NCBI GenBank assembly: GCA_013180625.2
Contig: SNVD02001216.1
Coordinates: 79,185-143,184, forward strand
Reading direction: 5' to 3'
DNA: 64,000 nucleotides
DNA from: Boswellia sacra
Lineage: Eukaryota > Streptophyta > Magnoliopsida > Sapindales > Burseraceae
A program made the position numbers and the translations under genes. Positions 24,565 through 37,445 of the stretch are shown here, piece by piece; position 1 is the stretch's first letter, and every line of letters begins with the position of its first letter. The notes under the pieces were generated by a model that was not told the origin of the DNA, searched no databases, and worked only from the letters and a program-made list of their open reading frames with translations.

Positions 24565-24880
24565 CATTTTTGCCTAAACGCTCGACGAATTTCGACGCTA
24601 AACGCTCGACACTCGACACGACAACCAACTTGACACGCGACGCACGACGATCGATGTTTGACTAACGCGACACATATACTCGACACACAAACTCGACGAA
24701 ATTTACATCCGACACTTGTCACGTTCGACACTCTACTCGACGCACTAACACAATACTCGATCCTAGACTCGACAAAACCCCTAGACACTCGACATGACCA
24801 TCCGACATGTCGAGAATTGATTTGACACAACCCCTCAACACTCGATGACGCTCGACAAATCTCTTCTTCTTCCCCATCGA
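24565..24880. repeat. right subterminal array of CGACA/TGTCG words
   Basis: About a dozen CGACA words, for example in gctcgacactcgacacgac and catccgacatgtcgaga, are packed into about 300 bp starting some 320 bp inside the right inverted repeat. It mirrors the left array at 16380-17090. The open frame across it (24480-24914, minus) is just this repeat read as protein. Confidence 0.65.
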
Positions 24881-25201
24881 CTGCGATACCAAATTTTCTC
24901 ACAACGATTGCCAATTTCCAGTAAATTTTGACAAAAACCTTACTATCCCTAACCTTATTTCACATAAATATCCCTATTTTAAGCTACATAATGCGGTTGA
25001 CAGTTACCAAAACAATAAATAACAAAAACATTACAACCTACTAAAATTTTCATGCCATTTAAAGAGAGACTAAGGAAAATTTTTCTTATCTTGTTGTCCA
25101 GCTTCAGCTGTTAAAAATTATTTCGAATAGTAATGTATATGAATAAGTGACTAGTTTCTTTGTTTTGTTTACTTCTTTTTTCTAAATTCAATTACATAAA
25201 A

Positions 25202-25313
25202 ATAAAGATATTTTAATCATTTTCTTATCAATGTATCTATGATATGAAAATTTTTCAGGATGTGTCCAAATTTCACTAAGGATCCCTAATTCTGTCCTTT
25301 TTTTTTATTTTCC
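25202..25313 (-). repeat. right terminal inverted repeat of the Mutator-like element
   Basis: Its reverse complement begins ggaaaataaaaaaaaagg and contains gacagaattaggg and aatttggacacatc. It is followed directly by the target duplication tataatttaa at 25314-25323. Confidence 0.88.
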
Positions 25314-25658
25314 TATAATTTAACTCAATGCAGTCACTGAATCTCATGATTTTTAAAATTTCCCAACAGAGAAGTAAACGGAAAAATGATTTAAGTTGGG
25401 AGTCTTGAATCTATATATATGCCACAAAATAGGAAACTGCATAAAAATATATATACTTTTCACAAAACGAAGGGGCATGCAGATTATAGGAAATTTTAGT
25501 CTTATGCGCGAACTTAGTGCTGACATCCCAAATTGTGCAGATTGTCAAATTTACAAGTCCTTGTAGTTCACCAACTCAACTTAGAAGCCTACAATTACCC
25601 TCATATGCATCTAAAATATCTTTTCTTACTGCAAAAGAGGGGAAAAAAAAAATCAAAT

Positions 25659-28600
25659 CTAGAATCTCTCTGCTGTCATCACAACAGGTTGTGTTTCTAA
25701 TTGCTTTCTCGCTAGATATGGACCCCTTCTAACAGCTTCCTCCAACTGCAAACACGAGAACCACATTATGTTATAAGAGGGAGAAAAGAAAACACAGAAT
25801 AATCAAAGAATAAGACAGGTTAGAGTTCACAATTGCTCAGGCTTTTTCCTATTTCTCATAGGATATGGCTGTCTGCCTCCATTTCCTCTCATCCAAGCAG
25901 ATAATAACCGAAATGGAAAATGAAAAATAAGGAAAAGAACGGCCAGATTACATTAAAAATCTAACCTTTTCAGCTATCCCAGCAAAAGCACGATCACTTA
26001 TGAACTTACTAGACAAGAAAGCCTTATGGATTGCCTTGCAACAATTATATCTAGCTTCCATACCTGCAATTCTCCATTAAATTAGGCAGTAAGAGACTGG
26101 GAACTGTGTCACATACGCATAAGCACCCACGCGGATATGCTCATATGGATATGTACGGTTCAGTATAAACCAAGATACTATAGTCAGACCTTCAGCAGAA
26201 CGGCATGATATTCACACTTTCTGGGCATGAAACTCAAAATTTCTTTCCAATATCTCAAATTCTACTCCCATTTTCTACATTTTAAAGACACTAGCACCTA
26301 AATAAATCTTCCATCCACTTACACTAGTTCCCTCTTCCCAATAATTTCCCTATAACCCATCAATAATCTCGAAAAATAATTTAGTCATTTCAAAACAAAC
26401 TGTCATGGTTAAAAAAAAAAAAAAAAAATTCAGTATATTGTTTACTTGATAACACATTAAGACACTCTCCAAATCCAGACACATGATTATTATATCCTCT
26501 ACAAATTAAGCAATTGAATTACTGTCTAATCCAAATATGCAAGGCGTTCTACCTTAGTCAAACTACAGGGAGAAGAGCAAAGGGTTGTCTAAAAAATTAA
26601 AACATCATAAATAATATCTAAATTTAATTGAATTGCAGGCTGGATGTATTAGGTACAGCCAGTTGAACCCTGGCAGTGCCTCTCCACCAGGCTTTGCACC
26701 CAGATGTCTCAAGTAAAGCAAATCCAAGGTCCAATTAAGAGCTGGCCATTTGTCACCTCTAGTCAAAACTAATTATGTCTAATCCTACTTGTGTCAAAAT
26801 TTAAGAAACAGTGATCACAGCAGCAAGCCAAGACAATACTGATAATCGTCAATATGCTAATTATTATGAAAATGAAAATAAAAGTATTAAAGATAGACCT
26901 ATTTTTGTTGTTTCAGTATTTGCATCAGTTATTATGTTGATTATCTCTTGTTTTGAGCAGATCTCCATCAAGCACCATGGCCGAGCCACCAACCCTGCTA
27001 TCATTCTGTATCCCTGTAAATATTAACATGATAATACCACATCAAATTTCTTTAATAACAATGAGATCCACCGGTTCAACTACATCAACTCACTGGCCAG
27101 AGTCACGCCACGTCATGAACTGAGCATATTATTTCTTTATTGGCATATGCCCAGAATATTAGGTGCCTTTCTAGAAACATATAAGGTATTCTAATAGGTC
27201 ACATTCTCTTTTGGCATCTCCGTAATGAGAGGAAAGCAGCAAGTTCTACATGCGGTCAGAATATTACAATGCTACTAGTCAACAAGGCAGAATCTATATG
27301 AGGGTAAAATCCAACATAATGTCTGCACTAGTTGGGCAGAAAGTACAAGTTTTCCGAGTGCATGACCATCTTATAATAGACAAACAATGCAACTTGACTC
27401 AGATAATCTCATAAGTATAACAATAATTCCATTTGCACGTAAAAATATGAATTTAAAACCTGACTGATGATAGAGTTTTCCTTGTTCAGATCTTAATTCC
27501 ATAAAAATAAATCACATAAGAACCAGGATAGCATTATGGCCAGGATAGCATTACGGACTGTTTGCTCCTGCAACTGAGCCACCAAAAAAAAAATGTAACA
27601 GGGGGCTTGAAGATGTTGGGCCAAGATACTTTAGTTAAGGACATCATGGAGACCTACACACATAAGTTTGGTTTGGGCTTATGGTCTTCTACTTATTAAA
27701 CTATTTTATTGTGTTATTTCTAGATTTTGGGTAATTTCATGATATTTCCTTATGAGCATAAACTGTATATGAAATGATATTAACCTGCTATATCCATTTA
27801 ATTTTCTAATCCAGAGTTCACGTTTTTTTACTAGCTTCCTTTAAACAAAATGAAAATGACTAGAGCTCTGAGGCTGAATAGTAAATAATAGCCATATCCT
27901 TTCCTAAAAACAAAATAAACGTAAAAATAAAGTTGGGGGGGAGGGGGGGTGCTGGGGGTGTGTGGCGGGGTGGGGGTGATGGGATGTGTAGAGGAAGAGA
28001 GACAACTCTAGTAAAGGGAAATATAAAGACAACATAAAAAGGAGACAAGAGACAAGATTACAAATGGCTATAATTATTAAAATAAAAAATTATTAAAGAA
28101 AGATGATCTTCAAACATATCTATCCTCAAAAGATTCCATAGACCACTTGAACCAATTATTTCGCGAAGTATAATCAATTAGAAAATAAAACACATTTTAG
28201 CAAGAGACATTCCTTATGCAGACTAGTGGTCCAGTTTCCAGTATAATATCTTATTATTAACAAGTTATTTGCTTCTTATTAGTGAAAGAAAGAGAAAAAA
28301 GTTAAAAAGTTGAACAAAACTATCTAATTCTCACCGCCAATCGGATTTCAGCGGCCTGTTGAAGAACTGATAGGAAAAGGCCCTGCCAAATTAATAAAAA
28401 TTCTATTAAATGAAGAAGAAGAAGCTTGCAAGTAGATTATGTTTATTGCCCAATGATTCCACATCCTACACTCGATCTGAATTATAAGATTACTATTAAA
28501 AAATTTCTTTCACGTTGAAGAGAAATCAAATTTACCTAATACTTGTGATGAAACAAGCACAATAGAAGTACTATTTATTGATTAGAGAAGCAGAAAACTT

Positions 28601-31600
28601 ACTAATGGAGTCAACTTTGAACTCCGAGATGCTACGTCATATATCAAACGTCGTAAACTTTCTTCTGCATCACTATTCAAAATTATGCTGTCCTCCGATC
28701 GAGTCTCTCCAGCGATGTTTGCAAGAGCATGCAAAGCAGCCTGTTTCACCGTTACAAATGGTTTTAGACACAAATTTTTAAAAAAAAAAAAAATGGGGAA
28801 AGAGGCAGAGCATTGAGAAGCCTCTCAGAATTCTTTCCATATCAAATCACTTTAAGCACAATTATAAATATCAGTGCAAGTCATTTTGCAATTAATACAT
28901 GATAAATTTCATCATCTGACTGTAACAAAGAATTTTACTTATGCTGCCAGTAAATGGCATTAAAATGAACCAGGTGGCACCCAAAAGCAGTGACAGGCTC
29001 AAATGAGCCATCTTTACATCACCTTATTTCCTGCAGGAAAATCCAGCATATTACTTGACATCATTTTGTGCAAGAGCCATAGCACCAACAAAGTGCTACA
29101 GCACCAACAAGTTTGAAAACCAAACAGTCAAGGCAAACTCTTCCTTTTCTGGAGGTTCTTTATCTTTATGGGAAAATTATATTCCAATATTCATGTTTAT
29201 TAGTTGCAAGAACTCATATTTGAATTAATTACTCATCTCTTAGCATTTTGATTCAAGATGATTGTCTCATAGCTGAACACAAACAAATGAAAGATCAAGT
29301 TAAAGGACCTGATGCACTCACCAACTGCTTACCACGTCCTTGCCTATTAAAGGCAGCATCAATTACATGTCTTGCAGCTGGCGGCAAACTCAGGAGTAGC
29401 AATGTAGCTCCTTGAATGGCTAAAAGCAACACAAATCAGCAAATGCAAGATGAAAGGCAAGGAGCTTCTTGATTAAGCAAATAATTTAAAGCTAACTTCA
29501 TCATTATTGGCAAATATTTAGACACGAAACTTTCTCCCTGTCTCAGTGTAATTCCCCGGAAAATCAGAGAATAACCTGGCCCCGACAGGAGCCATTTGCC
29601 ATCCCTACAAAAGAGCTTGGAAGATGGGTTGTCGTTCATAGTGGAAGCACGTTAAGCATGTATATTTTCTATAGGGGTAAACGAGCTTACTAGGAACTTC
29701 CACAAATTGTGACAGTGTAGACAAACTGATTTGTTCTGCTTTTCCTATACATGGTAAACTTGTAAAGTTCGAATAGAAATGTCTAAGTTTTAATTCTCAC
29801 CTCAACTGTTATAAGACATGGTTCACATCAATGTTGCAACCATGCATGTTGATATAGAAAAGAAAGGTAAAATCATACAGACAAAATTCTTTCAGAAACG
29901 AGACGAAGTCACTCATGTTAACACTGAATGAAGATAACAAAATGAAAACTTAATTAGATGAAAGCCATAGATTGCCATTCAAACTCAAATATAGAGCCAA
30001 ACCATTAAGTTAAATGAAAGCTCATTTATGCATATATATTTATCCATGATCAGTTACAGAAGAACGCTATTTCCCTAAAGCCATAAAAATGACAAAACTT
30101 AACAGTGAAGTGACTATTCAAAAGGACAAATATAATTGACATAAAGAGTTGCTTCATCAAAAGGCATTATCTTCTGAGTCTATAACAGGAAGTGACATAC
30201 TTACACGACCCTATCTGACCCAATGCCTCAAGTGCAGATTCACATTCATCAGTATCCTGACTTTCCAAAAACCCCAATCTTCCATCAATTGCTGAAATCA
30301 AAGTTCTAACACCTGAATTGAGAAGTAATATTAGTACAATCACAAACCACCTCAGATCTTGTAGGACAAATAATCAAATCCAAGGTTTAAAAAAAAAAAA
30401 AAAAAAAAAGCCTGGTGTAAAGCCTTTTCCAATTTCAAACAAATGTATATATATCAGCAGGAACAATTTCTAACAGGTAGAAGGTGGTACAGTTACACCA
30501 TTTGTCAACTTCTTGTATGATCTATTTTTGCTTTGATCAAATGGATCATAGTTGCATGTAAAGATCATTATGATCAGAGTTGATTTGAATTAGCTTTTTC
30601 TCACCAACTTGAAACTTGTTTATTCACTGATTTGAAACTTGAACTAAGATATAAAAGATAGGGAACTGGAATTGCAGCAATACAGCTGTTGTCAAACACA
30701 AAATCTTATATAAGAGTAAAATAAAACTAAAAAAGCTTTACACATTGTTCTGCTTGATGTTTAATTATACAAGCACTTTCATCTGGTACTACTATATGCT
30801 GATCCTTGAGATTGCTAGCTGGTGTCCCAATACTTCCTCTTTTTCGGTCGCTTAGTAAAACTTAAAGCAGACGCTGAGAAGAAATTTAGAGCAGTTTGAG
30901 CATAACCCAATATCTAGATCATTCATAAATCACTAGCTCAGGTTTACCTCCTAAAGAACAGTTTCTACCATAAAAATGCTCCCATATAAAATATTATGAA
31001 GCTATCCTCAACCATGTTTCCAGAAAAGTTGGCCTGATTTGTTTCCATATCCAAAATTAGCAATCCACTCAAATAACAAATTTATCAGCATCTGAATCAT
31101 CCAAAGCATTGTCTTACTAGATTCATCAATGAAGGTGTATGCATTCTCATTGGATAGAAGCCTTCCACTTATCATCATTGCTCTTGATCTTAAAACTGTT
31201 TGCATTCCTGAGTTGCTACCAAAAATATAATACAGAAAAAAATCAAAACAAAATCAAGAGTATAATAATTTAAAATAAATAAATAAATGAAAAGAAATCA
31301 TCTCGAAGTACCCAATGATGGTACAGAGTAGTTGAAGAAGGGTGGTCTTAGACAAGAATTCTGCACCATGCTGGACCTCTGCCAACTTCATTCATGGAGC
31401 ATAATAACCAACATGCGTTCAGAACCAGTATAAAATACTTAATAATGGAATACAGAAGAACAAAAATGATAAAGAATACGAAAATATTCAATTAAGGATA
31501 TCATCTACATCCCTAGATGAATGATAACAAATCTAACAGACATCATGACTTCAGTTTATTTGTTAGTTTAAAAACTAGAAACATAATCCCATGAAATCTA

Positions 31601-34600
31601 TTCCAATGAGAAGTAAGTACTTGAGGATTTTGAAAATGTAAAGGACAATACACTTCATATTCTACATCCTATATGCTATAATAATGATTTAATATTCAAA
31701 ATAAATTTTCGCATCAAAATCTCAAACAACTAGGTAGTTGGGAAGAAAAGAGTAAGCTAGCTGTGGTCAAATGGATTTTGTTTACATAGTCTTATGTGCC
31801 AAGACAACTTACTTCTCTCAACAGAAATTCTTTACATAAACAGGTCAGTATTATTGATTTAAAATTTAAAAAAAAAAAAAAAAAGATGACTGGAGATGCA
31901 TGCTGGCAGAGAGAAAGATTTTATAAATATAATGATCAGCCAACCTCATACAAGAGCTCCAAAATGCTTAAAGTGACAAGGGTATCATTTGTATTGCAGA
32001 CTCCTGCCTCCATTAAACCAAGCAGATTGGAATTGCATATAACTGATGCCACAGAGCTTGAAACAGAGAATAGCTTCACTATCAAAGATAAAACTCGGAC
32101 ATGTCCCTGAAAATTTTTTTTAGGATAAGACAGGGAGTAAACAGATCTTTATAATCTCAACTTGTGAAGAGAATTTATGAGTACGACCACCATTAGATTC
32201 TCTGCCTCCAATATGGCAGCATCCAAACATAAAATGCTATTTTAACTATTACTACTTGTTAATGCACAGAGAATTAAACAGAGGTGATAGTTCTTAACAG
32301 TAAAAATAATTGACGTATTTGGAAATGTTTCTACAGATTAAAGAAATCAAGAGAAGTCACTCCATTCCCACAAGTATGCCTATGAATACAAGCAAGTATT
32401 TTACGAAGCTTCTCAAAAATTAAAAATTTTGAATGTAACATGTCAAAATTTGAAATTAATCAAACACAAGGCCATCGGTTCTCATACCAATGATGAACAT
32501 CGAGCTGCTAAGTTCCCAAGGTGAGTAGCTTCATTGTTATTAGCTGGAAAGATGATGTCCTCCATAAAAGATTTGCAACACAAAATTAGTAAATTAAAAT
32601 AATAATCATTAAATTTAAAATCTTGGAAGTTAAACTAAGAGACCAGAATAGTAATAGCCAAGTCCTTACAATGCCTTTTGGAAAGCCAGCTAACTTCTTT
32701 ATTGCTTCCATTGATGCAGCTGCAACTTGTTCATTGCTATAAAGCCAGAAAAAAAAATGCATTACAATTTTGCACAAATATAAATCTTAAAGAAAGAAAT
32801 GGATTTAATAATCTAAATGTTGTTTACAAACACAAAGAAGCGTAAAATAAAATATACAACGGTAGCTTACTACTAGTGCATTAAGTTTACAAAATTTTAA
32901 CTTTGAAGGGAGAACACCTTATAAACCCCTTCCATATGTGACATGATATAAGGCAAGTCCACTAAATGCTATGATATTTGACATCACATTTATCTTTTCC
33001 TCTTAACAGCAAATCAGCTATCTCATTAAATGAATCTGCATATGTGTAAGATGACATACACAATTTTTTTAATTTATTTATTTTTCTGGTGAGGGTGGGT
33101 GTCGAGAGAGAGAGAGAATCTGGACCTTTTACCTATGATGACACTGTAAGTGAACACAAGGCTCTAAGATAGCCATATCCTTAACTCATGAACTTAATTT
33201 AATTATTCAAGAAATAACCTTAGACCCTTTCAAAACTTTCTTATCCGCATTGGGAATATATTCTGTCATCTATTGTGGGCAAAAGAAAGGTCCTTTCCAA
33301 AAAGGAATATCTACAAGAAACAACAATAAACAAATGAACAACCAAGGAATCTGAGAACAATATATCAACAAAATAGTAGCTTTCAATGCAGAATTCCAGC
33401 AGCCAACAAAGAGATTGATACCTAAAGAAACATTTTTTTGATAACAAAAAATCAGTACCAAAAACCTGATCAGGGTATCACAATTAAAAACCTACTTAAA
33501 AAAAAATAATAAAGCCATAGATTATTCTAGGCATTTAACTGACATGTAATACATACAAATTCGCACAGGTGCTAATTTGCTGATTAATCGAACACAAAAA
33601 AATGATGGGACACATAACCAACAAGGCGAAGCAATCACGTTATGCATATAAAACATATGCCTGGTCAAACAGTTAGATGCCAAAATCAAATTATGCGTCA
33701 TGACAAATAACATGGTCTCCACAAAAGGAAATTATATTCCATAGTTTTAAAGCCGCAATCTGCAGTACATCAGCAAGCTGAAAACACATAACCTTCCATT
33801 TTCAGCCATATATTGGATTAAAGACGAAGAAGTCCAGATAAATAAAGTTAAAAAAATAATAGGAATAATAGCACGAATAATTGGCTGACCTATTTCAAGC
33901 CATGACGTGGTAATCTAATTTCTTACCCATCGATAAGGCATTCAAGCAATAGTGGGTATAGTTCATAGTCATTAATTAACTGTATAGGCAAAGGTGTCCC
34001 ATCGTCAGAGTTCTCTAAAAGGCAAGCAACCTGTTTGCAGTCAGTATAACATCAGAGGATATCAGTAACATTTTTAGAGAAGCATCCAAGGTCTATGAGA
34101 AATATTATTAAGAAAATGCACGGATCATTTAAATACTAAATGAGCTATATAGCACAGTTAACTGTAAGTAATCATAAGTTACAAAAGATTATCAAGTCGA
34201 TATCATAAGTTCACAATGAACTGCTTAATGGTAATAATATACTTGGGCTGGAAACAGCACTTAATAAGTAGTCGAATTAAAAAACTAAAAAACAAAAAAA
34301 AAGCATTAAACGTTACCATGTAAAGACGAATTAAATGGCAAAAGAAGTAAATACAACACTGAAAAAAAAAATGAAAATATTCTAGTATGTGGGAAGGTAG
34401 GAACTTATAGCACTTTCGCTTTAGCGCTGTCAAAAAACCAGTGAAAGAAAGCATCAACTCACTTCCCCCAATATGCACTCTAAGTTCACAGTTAAATGCC
34501 TGCCTGACTTATTATTGTTCTTGAATATTGCTAAGTGATGTTTGAAATATACAGAATCTTATGACATTAAAAATCCAACATAATAGTGAAAGTCCATATT

Positions 34601-36054
34601 ATCAGCAACGACAAAGAAAATAAAAAGTCTATAAGCATACTCACAGTTTTGCAAGCCAAGCATCTGACCGCTTGAGAATTTGCTTTCAAACCAACTTTTA
34701 CAAAAGCCTGAACAGGCAGCAAATGCAAGTAAAGCATAGGGAAAATTATTTAATTACCTAAAACCATTGAATACACCAACCCTCACTACTTTAAAATGGC
34801 TTTGGCTACGGTACATCAGCTGTACCGGTGCATCATTTTTCCAATTTTTTGTAATTTTTAGTGTAAAAGTTGTAAATTCTTGTGTAAAAATCGTAAATGT
34901 GGAGTGTAAAAGTTGTAAATGAAACTATTTTTAATTTTTTGTAAACTAGTGTAAAAGTTGTAAATGATTGTGTAAAAGTTGTAAATGGGAATTTACAACT
35001 TTTTTTTCCACATTTACGATTTTTACACAAAAATTTACAACTTTTACACTAAAATTACAAAAAATTGACATCTGATGTACCGGTACATCAGATGTACTGT
35101 AGACGGACCCCTTTAAAATATATGCTGAAACAGGAATAAACACAGGATAAATTTCATTGCAAGAAAAGATCACAACGATCTAGAGACTAACTTATTCATT
35201 GTTCGTGTTTTAAAATTGCTAGAAATAAATAAAATCAACATTAAAACACCAGAACTACCATGGGATAAGACATATCTACTCTAGTATATATGCCCAATGA
35301 AAAGGCAGGTTTTCATATCAAATTTACTTGCTCATGTCATGCCTGCACATTATATCCGCATGAAATTTAACCGCAAATTTCAGTAACATATTCACTCCAT
35401 ATATTACAATCAACGGCTGAAACAGCCGAAAGAAGTGGCATACCATGTAATGTGGGATGAGAAAGGCACCATATTTTGTTTTGAATATCCTTTCTAGACA
35501 AGCAACCAGAGTAGTCTCTAAACCAGGCACATAAGCTTTTGTTTGTAAAGCACTGCAAAGCAGAAAAACAAATAAAACCATAACCTAATTGCACACAAGA
35601 CAAAAATGTCTCAAGTCTCCAAAACAATGTTACGTAATACATTTAAAAAAATTAAAAATATACTCACCACATAACAATTGAAAAAATAACTTATACAATT
35701 TAAAAGTTAAATATTCTTAAAACTCAAGTAACCTACCTAGGAAATTTCAAAAAAAGATAGCCAAAATAAGCCAACTTTGAAAAAGGATAATTTAAGCACG
35801 ATCACAAACAAAGCGAGGATTTGAAGTTACTTGATTATCACTGGAAGAGGAAACCGATCAAGGAAGTCCTTAGCCGCGGCGTCGTTTTGAACACCTGAAA
35901 TGCAGGTGATTATTAGCTTGCTCATATTTTCTAAAAACAAAGTAAAAAAAAAAAAAAATTCATGCAAGAGTAAGTAGTTACCCGGATGATTAGCGAAATC
36001 AGAAGCCGAGTCGAGTAACTGAGTCGGATCCTCAAGTGCGTACTCTTCATCCAT
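25659..36054 (-). CDS. 26S proteasome non-ATPase subunit 5-like (PSMD5/S5b) ARM-repeat chaperone
   Basis: Seventeen exons join in frame to 523 codons plus TAG: 35982-36054, 35831-35894, 35444-35552, 34645-34707, 33927-34030, 32670-32736, 32488-32559, 31945-32106, 31312-31385, 31118-31215, 30205-30306, 29322-29419, 28603-28740, 28335-28382, 26899-27013, 25966-26063, 25659-25745. Borders are GT-AG. The start is MDEEYALEDPTQLL and the end TQPVVMTAERF; the middle is helical, ARM/HEAT-like. Marker segments are AMEAIKKLAGFPKGI-like text in exon 6, FIDES at the exon 10 end, SAIDGRLGFLES in exon 11 and AALHALANIAGETRSED in exon 13. Known role of the family: it holds RPT ATPases during assembly of the proteasome base and is absent from mature proteasomes. 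It corresponds to Arabidopsis At3g15180. The acceptors of exons 10, 11 and 12 were chosen to keep the frame and need transcript support. Confidence 0.9.
27934..27977 (+). repeat. G-run cluster inside a PSMD5 intron
   Basis: At least five runs of four to seven G occur within 45 bp of the plus strand, in the intron between exons 14 and 15. The gene is on the minus strand, so the G-rich strand is the template strand. It could fold as a G-quadruplex; this is inferred from composition only. Confidence 0.5.
34798..35110. mobile_element. 313-bp inverted-repeat MITE in PSMD5 intron 3
   Basis: The left end (ggctacggtacatcagc, then tgtaccggtgcatca) is an imperfect inverted copy of the right end (tgatgtaccggtacatca, then gatgtactgtag). 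A direct repeat, ctttaaaat, at 34789-34797 and 35111-35119 fits a 9-bp target duplication, suggesting Mutator type. The interior repeats gtgtaaaagttgtaaat several times in both orientations and can fold into a long hairpin. The intron borders around it remain intact. Confidence 0.8.
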
Positions 36055-36300
36055 AGCTGCAACTGCAATAGCTCAAGCTTTGCTTTGCTTTGCTCTGCTG
36101 TGCTCGCAGAGTGGTCTAGTAAAAGTTAGCCAGGCAAGAAACAGAGCGCGTTTTGGAACGGCGCGTGGCGATTGTTTTGCGTGCGTGTCACGATGCTATT
36201 ATTTGGCGTACCGCCCCGTATTTCAAAATACGGGTCGGAAAAATCCGACCAGATAGATTGGTTTCGCTTCCCGGTCCTTTGGGTTTTGGATCATGCAACC
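36055..36300. other. PSMD5 5' flanking sequence
   Basis: Only 246 bp separate the PSMD5 start codon from the hAT insertion. The segment includes the repeated words tttgctttgctttgc near the start codon and should hold the 5' untranslated region and core promoter. I saw no clear TATA box. Confidence 0.4.
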
Positions 36301-36599
36301 TAGGGTTGGCAATTTGTCCCGGCGGGTCCGGGGTCCTGGCTTGCCCCAAAACTGTTTAGGGGCGGGTCTGGAGCAAAAAGATTTTGCCCCGGTCGGGACG
36401 GGTCCGGGTCCGGGGCAAAGCTCTTGGACCCGTTGACCCGCCCCGCCCCGCACAGTATAAGAGTATATATGAAAAAAATAAAATATTTGGACTTAAATGA
36501 TATTATTAAGGGTATTTGTGACATGCTTGGATATATAAGGATATCCTGGAAATTGCTAACCTATATAAATAAATTTTTTTTCCAAAACCCTAACTCACC

Positions 36600-37158
36600 C
36601 AATTCCCAAACGTCTGCACTGTGCAGCCTCCGCCTCCTCTCTATCTTCTCTTTCTCCCAACTGCTGCCTGCAGCTTCGCCACCCAAACATCTCCACTCTC
36701 CAGCCTCCTCTATCCTCTCGGTCTCTCCCCTCTCCTCCGCGTGACCGCAGCTCCGCCCAGCCAGCTCCGTAGCTCCGCCCAGCCTTGCACAGCCAGCTCA
36801 GCAGCACCGCATCTCCGCCCTGCATAGCCAGCTCCGCAGACCACAGCTCCGTCCTGCACAACCAGCTCCGTCCTGCACAACGACTCCGCTGCACAGCCAG
36901 CTCGACTCCACTCAGCTCGGCCCGATCGCCTCCTCCGCAGCTCCGTCCTGCACAGCCAGCTCCGCCCTGCCAACTCGACTCCACTCAGCTCGGCCCGATT
37001 GCCTCCTCCTCAGCTCCGCCCTGCACAGCCAGCTCCGCCCTACACAACGACTCCACTGCACAGCCAGCTCAACTCCACTTAGCTCGACCCGATCGCCTCC
37101 TTCGCAACTCCGCCCTGCCCTGCACAGCCAGCTTCGCAGCTCCGATTTTCTTGTGGTA
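36600..37158. repeat. GC-rich imperfect repeat array in the hAT leader
   Basis: The words cagctccgccctgcacagcc and ctcgactccactcagctcgg recur many times, the latter near 36901, 36974 and 37068. Open frames on both strands cross it (for example 36595-36984 minus and 36785-37159 plus) and are low-complexity Ala/Ser/Pro or Gly/Arg text, so I do not call them genes. It may be an untranslated leader exon of the transposase. Confidence 0.7.
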
Positions 37159-37163
37159 ATTGA

Positions 37164-37445
37164 ATTTTCTGGTGGTTAACAGCTCTAATGCATTGTAACG
37201 TAATTTTATGTTTGTGGTTTGTTAAATTTGAATTAGTTCCGAGTCCTGAAATTTAGGTTTGCCGACCTCAAATTTGGTTGTTAAATGTTGTAAACGTTGA
37301 AAAAATTTTCTGGTGGTTAACAGCTCTAATGCATTGCAACGTAATTTTATGTTTGTGGTTTGTTAAATTTGAATTAGTTCCGAGTCCTGAAATTTAGGTT
37401 TGCCGACCTCAAATTTGGTTGTTAAATGTTGTAAACGTTGAAAAA
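37164..37445. repeat. two tandem 141-bp repeats in the hAT element
   Basis: Copies at 37164-37304 and 37305-37445 are nearly identical. Each contains ggtggttaacagctctaatg and gccgacctcaaatttgg and ends in ttgtaaacgttgaaaaa. It is a local duplication between the GC-rich leader and the transposase. Confidence 0.9.

Larger units (their letters stand above)
16207..25313. mobile_element. 9.1-kb Mutator-like element carrying mudrA and ULP1 genes
   Basis: The 112-bp ends (16207-16318 and 25202-25313) are inverted repeats of each other at roughly 80 percent identity by eye. They are flanked by a perfect 10-bp direct repeat, tataatttaa, at 16197-16206 and 25314-25323, a size typical of Mutator insertion. 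Inside, a ULP1-protease gene runs rightward and a mudrA transposase gene leftward, converging on a repetitive spacer. Both have stops and frameshifts, so the element cannot make its own transposase. Mutator-like elements that carry ULP-type genes are a described plant group (Kaonashi-type). It lies between RPS20 and PSMD5, ending 345 bp beyond the PSMD5 stop codon. Confidence 0.9.

Noticed and set aside
24480..24914. 144-codon Cys-rich minus-strand open frame
   Set aside because: The Cys, Arg and Ser content comes from the CGACA subterminal array of the Mutator-like element.
30301..30313. Acceptor at 30314 for PSMD5 exon 11
   Set aside because: It breaks the frame; the AG seven bases downstream (exon starting at 30306) restores it and gives SAIDGRLG as in the family.
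36595..37159. Long Gly/Arg- or Ala/Ser/Pro-rich open frames on both strands
   Set aside because: They are produced by the GC-rich repeat array in the hAT leader; composition is low-complexity and all frames stay open.
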